A program made the translations under genes and the position numbers. A stretch of 64,000 nt of DNA from Pseudomonadota bacterium (GTDB lineage Bacteria > Pseudomonadota > Gammaproteobacteria > Steroidobacterales > Woeseiaceae): contig JAQCAD010000007.1 of the NCBI GenBank assembly GCA_027621915.1, positions 1 to 64,000 on the forward strand, written 5' to 3'. This document shows positions 28,113-36,259 of the stretch, one piece after another. The notes beneath the pieces were generated by a model. The model saw nothing but the letters and a program-made list of their open reading frames with translations. It searched no databases and was not told the origin of the DNA. The first letter of the stretch is position 1. Each line of letters begins with the position of its first letter.

Positions 28113-28802
28113 TCAGGCAAACGCGACTGCAGCTGCAGGATTGAAGAAATGTCGGCCGCCGGTTGTTCGGCGAACCTGATCGAACAACGCGTCATAGTCT
28201 GCGTCGTTTCTAACTGGATCGATAGCGGACGCGTTAACAATCAACAATGGTGAATCATCATAATTGTAAAAGTACCGAGCGTAAGTATCTGCAACTTTTT
28301 CCAAATAAGCGCGATCGATCATTCGTTCGTATTCTATACCTCGGCGCGCAATTCGAGACATCAACGCATCGACCGACGCTTGCAGGTATATCACCAGGTC
28401 AGGCCTTGGTACTTCAACATCCAGTTTGTCGTAAATTTGTTCATACAACTTCATCTCGTCCTGACTTAGATTTAATTCGGCGAACAGCCTGTCTTTCAGA
28501 ACGTGGAAATCGGCGATACGAATTGGCGCGAACATGTCGGACTGTCGCAATGATTCGAGCTGCCGCGTTCGTTGAAACAGGAAAAACAACTGGGCCGGCA
28601 GCGCTGTCTTTCGACCTGATCTGTAAAACTGCTCAAGGAAGGGATTTTCGACCGTACCTTCCAGCACCAGCTCACCGGAAAAACTTTCCGCCAGACGTTT
28701 TGCCAAACTGGTCTTGCCAACACCAATAGGCCCCTCGACTACGATGAATCGCGAGTGCGGCCGATCGGCATTGATATCGTCTGGTGCTGTTGTTGTATTC
28801 AG
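28113..28802 (-). CDS. Deoxynucleoside kinase (dNK family), non-canonical start
   Basis: A P-loop kinase of about 229 residues. The nucleotide-binding loop VVEGPIGVGKTS lies upstream of the first ATG/GTG/TTG in frame (TTG 28706), so the gene must start earlier. The best candidate is CTG at 28802, which overlaps the folK stop (CTGA) and has AAAGAG 7-12 bases before it; ATT 28808 is the other option. Further motifs: DRLFAELNLS, PDLVIYLQASVDALMSRIARRGIEYE (LID-like Arg-rich segment) and the closing NDADYDALFDQV. Members phosphorylate deoxyguanosine/deoxyadenosine or thymidine for salvage. Position after folK is usual for this family. Confidence 0.85.
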   Translation of the reverse strand: MNTTTAPDDINADRPHSRFIVVEGPIGVGKTSLAKRLAESFSGELVLEGTVENPFLEQFYRSGRKTALPAQLFFLFQRTRQLESLRQSDMFAPIRIADFHVLKDRLFAELNLSQDEMKLYEQIYDKLDVEVPRPDLVIYLQASVDALMSRIARRGIEYERMIDRAYLEKVADTYARYFYNYDDSPLLIVNASAIDPVRNDADYDALFDQVRRTTGGRHFFNPAAAVAFA

Positions 28803-29302
28803 TTCAATCTCTTTATTTGCGGATTGTTGATATCTACCAGGCGAGCCAGTTGTGCGATCGTGGCGAGGCCCGGAACGCGATAGTGAGGTGTAATCTCACA
28901 CCAGGGTAACAATACAAAATTTCGATTTGCAATACCTGGGTGCGGCAGCGTCAGATCGTCACTTGATAACCTCATCGCTGAATACGCAAGCAAATCCAGA
29001 TCGATTGTCCGCGGGCCCCATCGTTCCTCACGGCGATCCCTGCCGTGTTTCATCTCGATGGCCTGCAGGTAAGATAACAATTCCTGCGGGGAGAGTTCGG
29101 TCATTATTGCGATGACGCCGTTTACAAAGTCTGGTTGATCATGTGGCCCCAGCGGCGCAGATCGATAAAGTCCCGATCGAAGGACCACTACAGATTGCGG
29201 CAACTCCTCTAGATGATTAACCCCCCGTCGAATCTGTTCTTGTGGTTCATCGAGATTGCTCCCGAGGCCAATATACGCAGGCCGCCAAAGCGGCGATGTC
29301 AT
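28799..29302 (-). CDS. folK: 2-amino-4-hydroxy-6-hydroxymethyldihydropteridine pyrophosphokinase
   Basis: A 167-residue HPPK that transfers pyrophosphate from ATP to the pterin in folate synthesis. Family motifs are complete: YIGLGSNLDEP at the start, YRSAPLGPHDQPDFVNGV, the signature RWGPRTIDLDLL with the metal-binding DLD, and LPHPGIANRNFVLLPW. Starts in an ATGA-type overlap with the pcnB stop and ends overlapping the kinase start, so pcnB-folK-kinase should be translated as a coupled unit. Confidence 0.97.
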   Translation of the reverse strand: MTSPLWRPAYIGLGSNLDEPQEQIRRGVNHLEELPQSVVVLRSGLYRSAPLGPHDQPDFVNGVIAIMTELSPQELLSYLQAIEMKHGRDRREERWGPRTIDLDLLAYSAMRLSSDDLTLPHPGIANRNFVLLPWCEITPHYRVPGLATIAQLARLVDINNPQIKRLN

Positions 29303-30624
29303 GCGGAACCGGCCCCGGACTTCCGGCGTTTGCGCGGACGGCGACGCTTCGTTGACTCGACTTGAGTTCCGAGTTCGAAACTACGCGCCCGCTCCTCGGA
29401 GTTCTGATGCTGCACGTCGGTCCAGAACTTCGCGAGTTCCTGATCAAAATCCCCGCACTTCGCTCGCAACAACATGAAGTCGTAGGCAGCACGAAATCTC
29501 CGGTGCTCAATAAGATTCAGAGCACGCTTGCCACGTTTGACGCCGAACCTTGGTTGCATGGCCAGCATCTCGCGCATCGGTGTCGTAAATCGACGAGGAA
29601 TGGCAATGCGTGACTGTTGTAGTCCCGCCATCTCATAGGAAGCAAGACTCAGTGACTGCGATGCAGACATTTTTTCTTTCACAGACAGTTTTTCTGCCAG
29701 CGCTTTGATCGGTGCCCAAAGAAATACGGCAAGCAAGAACATCGGCGTCACCGACTGATCTGCGGCTACGCGACTGTCCGTGTCGGCGAGCGCTGTTCGT
29801 GCGAATTTGAGAAAGCTCTCGTCGTCGTCCAGCGCCTTATCAGTCTCGGGAAATAGCAATCGAAAAAGTTTGTAATCACGTAACTTTTCGAAAGTCATGG
29901 CGGCATGTCCCGCCTGAAACATCTTCATGAATTCGTCGAACAGGCGTGCCGGTGGAACGTTACTCAGCAGCCCTCGATTATTGAGAATTGATTTCTCGAC
30001 TTCTTCGGCGATTCGAAAATCCAGCTTTGCTGCGAAGCGAATGGCACGCAACATTCGTACCGGGTCTTCCCGAAAACGCGTATCGGGATCTCCGATAAGC
30101 ACCAGGCGACGGTGCTCCACATCTTTAACGCCGCCAACATAGTCCCAGATGCTGAAGTCGGCAATATTGTAGTAGAGGGCGTTGCAGGTAAAATCCCTGC
30201 GCCACACGTCTTCATCGATACTGCCGTAGACATTATCGCGGAGGATGCGGCCCTGATGATCGTGCTCAACGTCGCCTTGATTCTCACTGCCATCGGCAGC
30301 ACCGCGAAAGGTAGCTACCTCAATGATTTCGCGGCCGAAGCGCACGTGCGCGAGCCGAAAACGCCTGCCAATCAATCGGCAATTGGAAAAGAGTGACCTG
30401 ACCTCGTCCGGACTTGCATTCGTGGCAATGTCAAAATCCTTGGGATGCAGGCCCAACAAGGCGTCCCGTACACCTCCTCCTACCAGAAAGGCCTGAAATC
30501 CGGCCTTGTGCAGCCGGTAAAGGACTTTGAGCGCGCTCCCGGAAATCTCGTCCCGGGACACGTTGTGGGAGGGGCGCGGAATGATGGTGGGCTTTGATTT
30601 ATTGGTATTCCCGCTGTTCTTCAA
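29299..30624 (-). CDS. pcnB: Poly(A) polymerase I
   Basis: About 441 residues from the TTG at 30624, chosen because GGAAG lies 7-8 bases upstream and the protein then begins just before the family's IIPRPSHNVSRDEIS; the longer frame to 30783 would run into the tRNA promoter on the other strand. The nucleotidyltransferase core has FLVGGGVRDALLGLHPKDFDIATNA with the catalytic DFD, RRFRLAHV and the neck RFREDPVRMLRAIRFAAKL. The basic tail (STKRRRPRKRRKS) is typical of PcnB and separates it from CCA-adding enzyme. It adds 3' A tails that speed RNA decay. Confidence 0.93.
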   Translation of the reverse strand: MKNSGNTNKSKPTIIPRPSHNVSRDEISGSALKVLYRLHKAGFQAFLVGGGVRDALLGLHPKDFDIATNASPDEVRSLFSNCRLIGRRFRLAHVRFGREIIEVATFRGAADGSENQGDVEHDHQGRILRDNVYGSIDEDVWRRDFTCNALYYNIADFSIWDYVGGVKDVEHRRLVLIGDPDTRFREDPVRMLRAIRFAAKLDFRIAEEVEKSILNNRGLLSNVPPARLFDEFMKMFQAGHAAMTFEKLRDYKLFRLLFPETDKALDDDESFLKFARTALADTDSRVAADQSVTPMFLLAVFLWAPIKALAEKLSVKEKMSASQSLSLASYEMAGLQQSRIAIPRRFTTPMREMLAMQPRFGVKRGKRALNLIEHRRFRAAYDFMLLRAKCGDFDQELAKFWTDVQHQNSEERARSFELGTQVESTKRRRPRKRRKSGAGSA

Positions 30625-30727
30625 GTCGTCTTCCGCAGTCAGCTTAGTAATCGCGGCCGTATGATAGCAGCACCCGCACGGCCGAGGCAGGAAAAGACAC
30701 GTTCGACACAAAGACCCGGAATTGAGC

Positions 30728-30755
30728 TTGAGCATTGCCACGACCCGCTTATAAT
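30728..30755 (+). promoter_or_regulatory. Promoter of tRNA-Glu
   Basis: A perfect -10 (TATAAT, 30750-30755) with a -35 of TTGAGC (30728-30733) 16 bp upstream. It would start transcription near 30762, about 25 bases before the tRNA. It lies inside the 5' extension of the longest pcnB frame, which argues for the later pcnB start. Confidence 0.75.
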
Positions 30756-30787
30756 AGCGGCCCGGCTCAGGCGGCAAGACCAACTCA

Positions 30788-30863
30788 GCTCCCTTCGTCT
30801 AGTGGTTCAGGACGCTGCCCTCTCACGGCGGTAACAGGGGTTCGAATCCCCTAGGGAGTACCA
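30788..30863 (+). tRNA. tRNA-Glu (anticodon CTC)
   Basis: A complete 76-base cloverleaf. The acceptor stem GCTCCCT pairs with AGGGAGT (one G-U), the T arm is AGGGG-TTCGAAT-CCCCT, and the anticodon stem CTGCC/GGCGG encloses the loop CTCTCAC, giving anticodon CTC. The 3' CCA is encoded. The body closely follows bacterial tRNA-Glu. The CUC-reading form is a less common extra isoacceptor; the usual UUC form must be elsewhere. Confidence 0.96.
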
Positions 30864-30875
30864 AACAAAGACAAT

Positions 30876-30899
30876 AGAGGCCCCCACGGCCTCTTTTTT
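30876..30899 (+). terminator. Rho-independent terminator of tRNA-Glu
   Basis: A perfect 7 bp stem AGAGGCC/GGCCTCT with a 5-base loop followed by a T run, 12 bases after the tRNA CCA end. Confidence 0.9.
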
Positions 30900-31113
30900 G
30901 TCGAGCGTCATGGCGTGAATGCCTGTATACTTCGCCGTTCGCAACGGATCCCACAGACTGGTTCCTTCATCCGCGCTGACGGGTGAGAACATTCGCGAGC
31001 CGTAATCATATTGGATCCCGGACCGCCACACCTGGCTCGACAAAGAATGCACTGATAGTCGCAAATCGCGCAATTCAATAATTGCGTTAACCACCAACCA
31101 CCAGAGATCAACT

Positions 31114-31368
31114 ATGAACAGCCAGTCGTCACTAATGGGAAATCCCTACGAGATCGTATCGATTCAACGTGCGGAGACGCCCCCCGATGGTGAAGGGGCC
31201 GATTGGTACGACTACGAGATTGTGCAGGGACAGCACACCATCAATGGATGCCGACAGGGAAAACTGAAGGCTGTCACCGAGGCGGTCGAGGTGATAGTCG
31301 CTCAGTTGAATGAACGACGGTATGGAAAACGAGGGCGTGCGCCGTCGGCGGCCAAGACCAAGAAATAG
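31114..31368 (+). CDS. Conserved hypothetical small protein (84 aa)
   Basis: A soluble, compact domain (NPYEIVSIQRAETPPDGEGADWYDYEIVQG when read in pieces, then an alternating strand and a helix LKAVTEAVEVIVAQLNERR) and a basic, disordered end (KRGRAPSAAKTKK). The helix and strand pattern with a lysine-rich tail suggests nucleic-acid or ribosome binding, but I do not recognise the family. It is convergent with the PLD gene, 2 bp apart, and lies downstream of the tRNA terminator. Confidence 0.65.
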   Translation: MNSQSSLMGNPYEIVSIQRAETPPDGEGADWYDYEIVQGQHTINGCRQGKLKAVTEAVEVIVAQLNERRYGKRGRAPSAAKTKK

Positions 31369-31370
31369 AT

Positions 31371-32489
31371 TCAGCCAAAAATATACTCGCACCATTCCTT
31401 GATCTTTCGATAGTTAAGGTCTTCCGGGCCGGCGACTTTTTTGCTCGCATCACGACGCTCGGAATAAGCATTGCGAATATCCCTGGCGCACCGAGAATCA
31501 CCGGACATCAATACATTCAACTCAGCGAACTGGTTAAGAGCACGCCTGTTAAAATTTGCAGATCCTATTAGTATCGACCGGCCGTCAATATCCATCATCT
31601 TCGAGTGCAGCATGTCAGGCGACAGATAGATTGACGCCCGACCGTTTGTGCGGCAATAAATGTCATACATGGTTTTCAGATTCCGTTCGTTCTGAATGTT
31701 TGCCCATGCAGGTACGACGATTTCAACTTCAATACCACGCTTTGCAGCATCGATGAGACCGGCAGTGACATCGGCGTCGCCGAAATAGGCCATTTCAATA
31801 CGGCACGTTTCTTTCGCACAATTGAGAAGATTCAATACACAGGGTTTTATCTCAAATCGATGCTCGCCTGAATGGTCATTAAGGACAAACTCTAAATCTG
31901 ATATTTCCCTCGCACCACCTGATAACCGCTCCTTGAGACGCATCACATGCTGCTTGCCTCGACACTCAAGCAAATAGTCTCTCCAGATTCTGCCGTTTGC
32001 GTCTCTTGATATGATTCGTTCTTCAAAATTCATGCCGCCAACAAACAGATATTCGCCATCGATAATTGTGAATTTTGAATGATCGTTCCTTACGATGTGG
32101 TCGAAGATTTTGACGTTCTCATGGTTCCGTAGTCTCTCTACCAAATCATTAGGTTGCTGAATGGTCCAGGACATCAGATCCGGTTTCGAGGAGTAAGCGT
32201 TGATGACGCGCTGCTTGACCGCAGTAGTGAAATCGTAATCCTTATGGAAAAAACTCTGTCGATTTTCTTCTCCCAATTCGAAAATCGCGCCGAGCTTGTC
32301 TTTGGTGATCGTGATCTCCACACCGCGGTCGGCGGCGCCCAGCAAAGCCTGGCCAATGCGATTACCGGCCGGGTCATCGCGCCAGATAAACATATTGACA
32401 ACAATCGATTTTGCGGAGGAATCGACACATGCGACCAGGCGATCCAGCGCGTCTTGCCCATCGGACAAAACGAATACATTTTGTGCCAT
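31371..32489 (-). CDS. Phospholipase D-like protein with two HKD motifs
   Basis: A 372-residue soluble PLD-superfamily protein without signal peptide. HKD1 is HSKFTIID (about residue 137) with GGMNFEER; HKD2 is HSKMMDID (about residue 306) with GSANFNRRALNQFAELNV. Both are complete in the H-x-K-x4-D pattern. The layout matches cardiolipin synthase-like transphosphatidylases lacking the membrane N terminus (ClsB type). It is only distantly like the PLD lipoprotein at 7037-8515, so it is not a recent duplicate. Substrate unknown. Confidence 0.85.
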   Translation of the reverse strand: MAQNVFVLSDGQDALDRLVACVDSSAKSIVVNMFIWRDDPAGNRIGQALLGAADRGVEITITKDKLGAIFELGEENRQSFFHKDYDFTTAVKQRVINAYSSKPDLMSWTIQQPNDLVERLRNHENVKIFDHIVRNDHSKFTIIDGEYLFVGGMNFEERIISRDANGRIWRDYLLECRGKQHVMRLKERLSGGAREISDLEFVLNDHSGEHRFEIKPCVLNLLNCAKETCRIEMAYFGDADVTAGLIDAAKRGIEVEIVVPAWANIQNERNLKTMYDIYCRTNGRASIYLSPDMLHSKMMDIDGRSILIGSANFNRRALNQFAELNVLMSGDSRCARDIRNAYSERRDASKKVAGPEDLNYRKIKEWCEYIFG

Positions 32490-32622
32490 TGTCTGGTGTT
32501 AGCTCGTTTGCCGGATCATGTCGATTTTCATGCGAAAAGTGCGCCACACAACCCAACTCGAAGGCATGGTAAAACATCGATCGCCAGAACGTCGCTTGCG
32601 CATAAATCTCATCCAAGCAACT

Positions 32623-32862
32623 TCAGGCATGAATGTAGGCGACAGCATTACCGATCTCCGGAACCGGGGGGCGTAATTGCTTGTCCACGATCGCGCCACA
32701 ATCCTGGCACCTGAATTTTGTTTTCGTTAGCTGTCGCCCCCCCAGGCCACTGGAAATGAGACTATCGATATCTGCCTCACCCCAGCGATTGCACCTGATG
32801 CAATGGAGTCCAAGCGTGTGTTGCTGGTCCTGCAAGTCGATGAATGTAACCAGCCGTGGCAC
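32623..32862 (-). CDS. Small zinc-ribbon-like protein
   Basis: A 79-residue protein with two CxxC pairs: LHCIRCNRWGEADID (about residues 20-24) and KFRCQDCGAIV (about 50-55), spaced as a zinc ribbon. The N-terminal strand (LVTFIDLQDQ) and acidic middle are otherwise featureless. Could bind nucleic acid or act as a small metal-binding partner. The family is not identified; length and cysteine pattern are the evidence. Downstream of the MAPEG gene on the same strand. Confidence 0.6.
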   Translation of the reverse strand: MPRLVTFIDLQDQQHTLGLHCIRCNRWGEADIDSLISSGLGGRQLTKTKFRCQDCGAIVDKQLRPPVPEIGNAVAYIHA

Positions 32863-32886
32863 GGTGTCAACCCATCGACAGATGTG

Positions 32887-33270
32887 TCATAACAACCTCA
32901 TAACCGCACCAACCAAACCGCCAACCAGGAGGACCATCATGGCCAATGCACCAACGCTGAATCCGACCGTTCGTTTACCAGGATCCTGAAGGTAAGCGCT
33001 GCGATATATTTGCCTTCCGACGATGAACACGATGCCCAGACCTGCCGCGATATCGGCGCGGACGTAATTGGCAAACATCCACATTGACGGTATCAATATT
33101 ATGAGCTGCTCTATGGTGTTCAGATGAACCCTGGACGCCCTCTCAAATTCGGGAGCACCCGACATCGCTGGCGCATTGATTCCGGTTTTGATCCGGGCCT
33201 GCCCTGCCTGAAATGAGAAAACGAACACTTGCAGTAGCGCGAGCGCTGTAACAATTGCGACTAATTCCAC
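32887..33270 (-). CDS. MAPEG family membrane protein
   Basis: A 127-residue integral membrane protein with about four helices. The motif RASRVHLNTIEQLIILIPSMW with the E-R-x-x-R-x-H-x-N-x-x-E core is typical of the MAPEG family (glutathione S-transferase / eicosanoid enzymes), as is VGRQIYRSAYLQDPGKRTVGF. Bacterial members may conjugate glutathione to hydrophobic compounds or reduce lipid peroxides; substrate is unknown. Confidence 0.88.
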   Translation of the reverse strand: MELVAIVTALALLQVFVFSFQAGQARIKTGINAPAMSGAPEFERASRVHLNTIEQLIILIPSMWMFANYVRADIAAGLGIVFIVGRQIYRSAYLQDPGKRTVGFSVGALAMMVLLVGGLVGAVMRLL

Positions 33271-33414
33271 GACATATCTCCTTTATTTTTCTTACTCTGT
33301 ATGATGCCGGCTGGCGGGCGCAATACAGTTAGGACAAGATGCGTACGCGCCGTCGGTCGATAATACATTAAACACGCCGGCTCATACGCTCGCCTGCAAG
33401 AATAAAGAGACAAC

Positions 33415-34749
33415 GTGACGCCAGAAGAACCAACAACGCCGTCCCGACAGAAAATCATCGCATGGATTTCGCGCGCGCTGGGTATTGAACCTGGCGAATT
33501 TGCTGCGGTCGCGTGGTCTTTCGTCTATTTCTTTTGCCTCCTGTCATCTTATTACATGCTGCGCTCGGTGCGTGAAGCGATGGCAATTGTCAGTGGCGTC
33601 AGGAACATCCCGTGGCTGTTCACGGGCACGTTCATACTGATGCTTCTTGCGACGCCGGTCTTTGGCTGGATAACGTCGAGATATCCACGGCGTACGTTCC
33701 TGCCCTGGATTTATTACTTCTTCATTTCAAATATTCTGGTTTTTTTCGTCGTATTCACTTACGCCCAGAACAATGAGATCAGCCAGGTGTGGATCAGTCG
33801 CGCATTCTTTGTCTGGCTGAGCGTTTTCAATTTATTCGTTGTGTCGGTCTTCTGGAGCTTCATGGCGGATATCTATTCCCGGCAACAAAGCAGGCGACTC
33901 TTCGGCGTGATCTCGGCTGGCGGCAGCACCGGCGCGCTTATCGGCCCGATTATTACCAGTTCTTTGGTTACGCGCATAGGATTTCAAAATCTTTTGCCAC
34001 TGTCTGCTTTGTTGCTGCTTTTAGCGGTTTATTGTGTCTATCAGCTTCGTTACTGGGTTAGAGGGCGCGAGACAAATACTGCCGAGACAAAGCAAATTGG
34101 TGACGACTCGCAGTTAATTGGTGGCAGCGCATGGGCGGGCGTCAGATTTGTGCTGACAACTCCATACTTCGCAGCCATCGCGTTTGCACTTGCGTGCGCC
34201 AATTTCCTCGGCGGTGCGACTTACATGTATATGGCCGAAATGGTCAGTATTACGTTCGAGGGAACGGACCGGCAAACGCAGATTTTTGCCATAATGGATG
34301 CAATGATTAACGCTTTGTCCTTCATCGGACAACTATTAATCGTCAAATATTCAGTAAAGAAACTTGGCATCGGTGGCACGTTGTTTTTATTGCCACTTGT
34401 GTCTGTTGTCGGCTTTGCTCTGCTCGCTATCAACCCTGTATTTATCATTATTGCAGGCCTGCAGGTTTTACGTCGTTCACTGGGTTTCGGATTCTCCAAG
34501 CCAACCAGTGACATGCTCTATTCGGTTGTCTCGAAGGAAGCGAAATACAAAGCCAAAAATTTCATTGATACTGCCGTCTATCGTGGCTGGGATGTCGTTT
34601 CGACGTGGACAATTCGATTCATTGGGGGCATTGGTTTGAGCGGAGTCGCGATGGTATGTGTGCCGATTGCCGTGATCTGGGGCCTGGTAGTGATCTGGAT
34701 TGGACGAGAGTACAAGCGACGCGATCTCGAATTGTCGCCCAATGCTTGA
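33415..34749 (+). CDS. NTP/NDP exchange transporter (Npt/ADP-ATP antiporter-like MFS)
   Basis: A 444-residue membrane protein with about 12 helices starting from a GTG (33415). The N-terminal block GIEPGEFAAVAWSFVYFFCLLSSYYMLRSVREAM when read in segments and the later SAGGSTGALIGPI and RRSLGFGFSKPTSDMLYSVV (segments) match bacterial relatives of the ATP/ADP translocases. Family members in obligate intracellular bacteria import host ATP; free-living relatives are common but their substrates are mostly unknown. Its end overlaps the RDD gene by 8 bp, so the two are co-expressed. Confidence 0.82.
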   Translation: MTPEEPTTPSRQKIIAWISRALGIEPGEFAAVAWSFVYFFCLLSSYYMLRSVREAMAIVSGVRNIPWLFTGTFILMLLATPVFGWITSRYPRRTFLPWIYYFFISNILVFFVVFTYAQNNEISQVWISRAFFVWLSVFNLFVVSVFWSFMADIYSRQQSRRLFGVISAGGSTGALIGPIITSSLVTRIGFQNLLPLSALLLLLAVYCVYQLRYWVRGRETNTAETKQIGDDSQLIGGSAWAGVRFVLTTPYFAAIAFALACANFLGGATYMYMAEMVSITFEGTDRQTQIFAIMDAMINALSFIGQLLIVKYSVKKLGIGGTLFLLPLVSVVGFALLAINPVFIIIAGLQVLRRSLGFGFSKPTSDMLYSVVSKEAKYKAKNFIDTAVYRGWDVVSTWTIRFIGGIGLSGVAMVCVPIAVIWGLVVIWIGREYKRRDLELSPNA

Positions 34750-35167
34750 TGCTAGCCTCGCTCGAAGACTCGGCGCGGCGCTGTATGACGGCCTGCTCGT
34801 GTTAGCACTTATGTTTCTTGTCACGCTGCCATTTATTGCTATCCGGGATGGCGAGCCGGTCGAACCTGGGCAGGGCCCATATCGAATCGCCCTGTTCGTT
34901 ACCGCCTATTTTTTCTTCGTCGGCTTCTGGTCAAGATACGGACGAACACTCGGTATGCAATCGTGGGGTCTGCAACTTGAAACAGCGAAAGGCGAAAAAC
35001 CGGATATCGCGCGCTCCAGTTTGCGTTTCTTCGCCGCCGTGCTATCGCTGATCCCGTTGGGTCTGGGATTCTGGTGGCAACTATGGGATAAAGATGGTCA
35101 AACCTGGCATGACCGAATATCCGGCACTCGGCTCAGGTTCTATCCCAAATCCGGCGCCGAATTGTAG
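34742..35167 (+). CDS. RDD family membrane protein
   Basis: A 141-residue protein from the ATG at 34742 (MLDASLARRLGAALYDG); the longer upstream frame runs inside the transporter gene. The first helix carries RRLGAALYDGLLVLAL, the family's R-x-x-A-x-x-x-D signature that gives RDD its name; a second helix and the RYGRTLGMQSWGLQLE and LGFWWQLWDKDGQTWHDRISGTRL blocks complete the usual RDD pattern. The family's role is unclear (some are linked to sodium or ion transport). Overlaps and probably works alongside the preceding transporter, but that is inference. Confidence 0.9.
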   Translation: MLDASLARRLGAALYDGLLVLALMFLVTLPFIAIRDGEPVEPGQGPYRIALFVTAYFFFVGFWSRYGRTLGMQSWGLQLETAKGEKPDIARSSLRFFAAVLSLIPLGLGFWWQLWDKDGQTWHDRISGTRLRFYPKSGAEL

Positions 35168-35194
35168 TTTGAATTTGCAGTAAGCGTGACTGTC

Positions 35195-36259
35195 TTAGCG
35201 CACGCGTGTCAACGCAAAACTCGTGACACCAAGTAAAGCCACGGAGGGCAACCAGGCGAAAACCGCCGGGTTCAGTCTGAAAACCTGGCCTGAGTTTGCG
35301 AGCATCTCGCTGGCCAGAAAATAGGCAAGTCCAATGAGTACGCCCAGCATAAGGCGCCCACCAGACCCTGCTGATCGCAATGATCCGAAGACGAACGCGA
35401 GTGCGAGCACCGGCATAATAATTACTGTCACGGTCCTCGCGATTCTTGACCACAATTCCGTCTCATAACGTTGCGAATCAAGTTCGTTTCTCTTCAAGTA
35501 AGCGATGTAGGTAAGCAGGCCACGCGCTGACAAACTGACCGGCTTAACCAGTGTAATACCCAACATGTCTGCATCAAGATCGAATGACTCCACGGCTACG
35601 GAAGATTCCACAACCTGCACAGAATCATTTTGGAACCGGGTTTCCTTGACGTTTTCAAGAATCCATTTATCGGAATCGTCGATTCCGGAATTCTCCGCCC
35701 TCGCGATCGCACCGAGTGAATTGTCATCGTTAAAACGAAACACGTAGAGCGTTCCAAATTCGAACTCTGAATTTATTTTCTCCAGGTGAAGAATGACGGG
35801 ACCGTCCTTTACCCATGTTGCACTGCCGAAATCTCGATCCTCCTGCTCAAATCTCGCCTCGTCGCGCATAGTCCTGGCGAAATAATCCAGAGGCGGCCCG
35901 ATGTATTCACCGACCAGCGCCATCATAATCATCAACACTGTGCCTGAAAGCGCAACCATTCCCGCAAGCATTGCTATGGAGAGACCCGCTGTGCGCATGA
36001 CAACCAGTTCACTGTTGTTTGCCAATGCGCCAAGCCCCAGCAATGCGCCAATGAGTGCGGCTATCGGAAACATCTCGAACGACAACTGCGGCAATCGAAG
36101 TATAGTGAACAGGAGCGCCTCCGGGATCCCGTAGGCCCCCTGGGTCGATTCGAGTTGCCCGATAAACTCGAATAAACCGGCGAGCGCGAGCAGAACGAGC
36201 ATGACCAGCAAGGTGCTGCTCAATATCGCTCGCATTAAATAGTTGGCTAGAAGAGTCAA
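35195..36259 (-). CDS. lptG: LPS export ABC transporter permease LptG
   Basis: A permease of about 354 residues from the TTG at 36259, which overlaps the lptF stop as TTGA; the longer frame to 36352 would add an unlikely hydrophilic head. Helices lie at about 8-30, 50-72, 95-115 and near the C terminus, around a beta-jellyroll periplasmic domain (about 130-260). The EALLFTILRLPQLSFEMFPIAALIGALLGLGAL coupling-helix region (read in parts) and the C-terminal helices match LptG. With LptF and LptB it pulls lipopolysaccharide out of the inner membrane. Confidence 0.93.
   Translation of the reverse strand: MTLLANYLMRAILSSTLLVMLVLLALAGLFEFIGQLESTQGAYGIPEALLFTILRLPQLSFEMFPIAALIGALLGLGALANNSELVVMRTAGLSIAMLAGMVALSGTVLMIMMALVGEYIGPPLDYFARTMRDEARFEQEDRDFGSATWVKDGPVILHLEKINSEFEFGTLYVFRFNDDNSLGAIARAENSGIDDSDKWILENVKETRFQNDSVQVVESSVAVESFDLDADMLGITLVKPVSLSARGLLTYIAYLKRNELDSQRYETELWSRIARTVTVIIMPVLALAFVFGSLRSAGSGGRLMLGVLIGLAYFLASEMLANSGQVFRLNPAVFAWLPSVALLGVTSFALTRVR

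Noticed and set aside
29299-30783. Full-length pcnB from the TTG at 30783
   Set aside because: The extra N terminus is Cys-rich and unlike PcnB, and it covers the strong tRNA promoter; a TTG with GGAAG at 30624 fits better.
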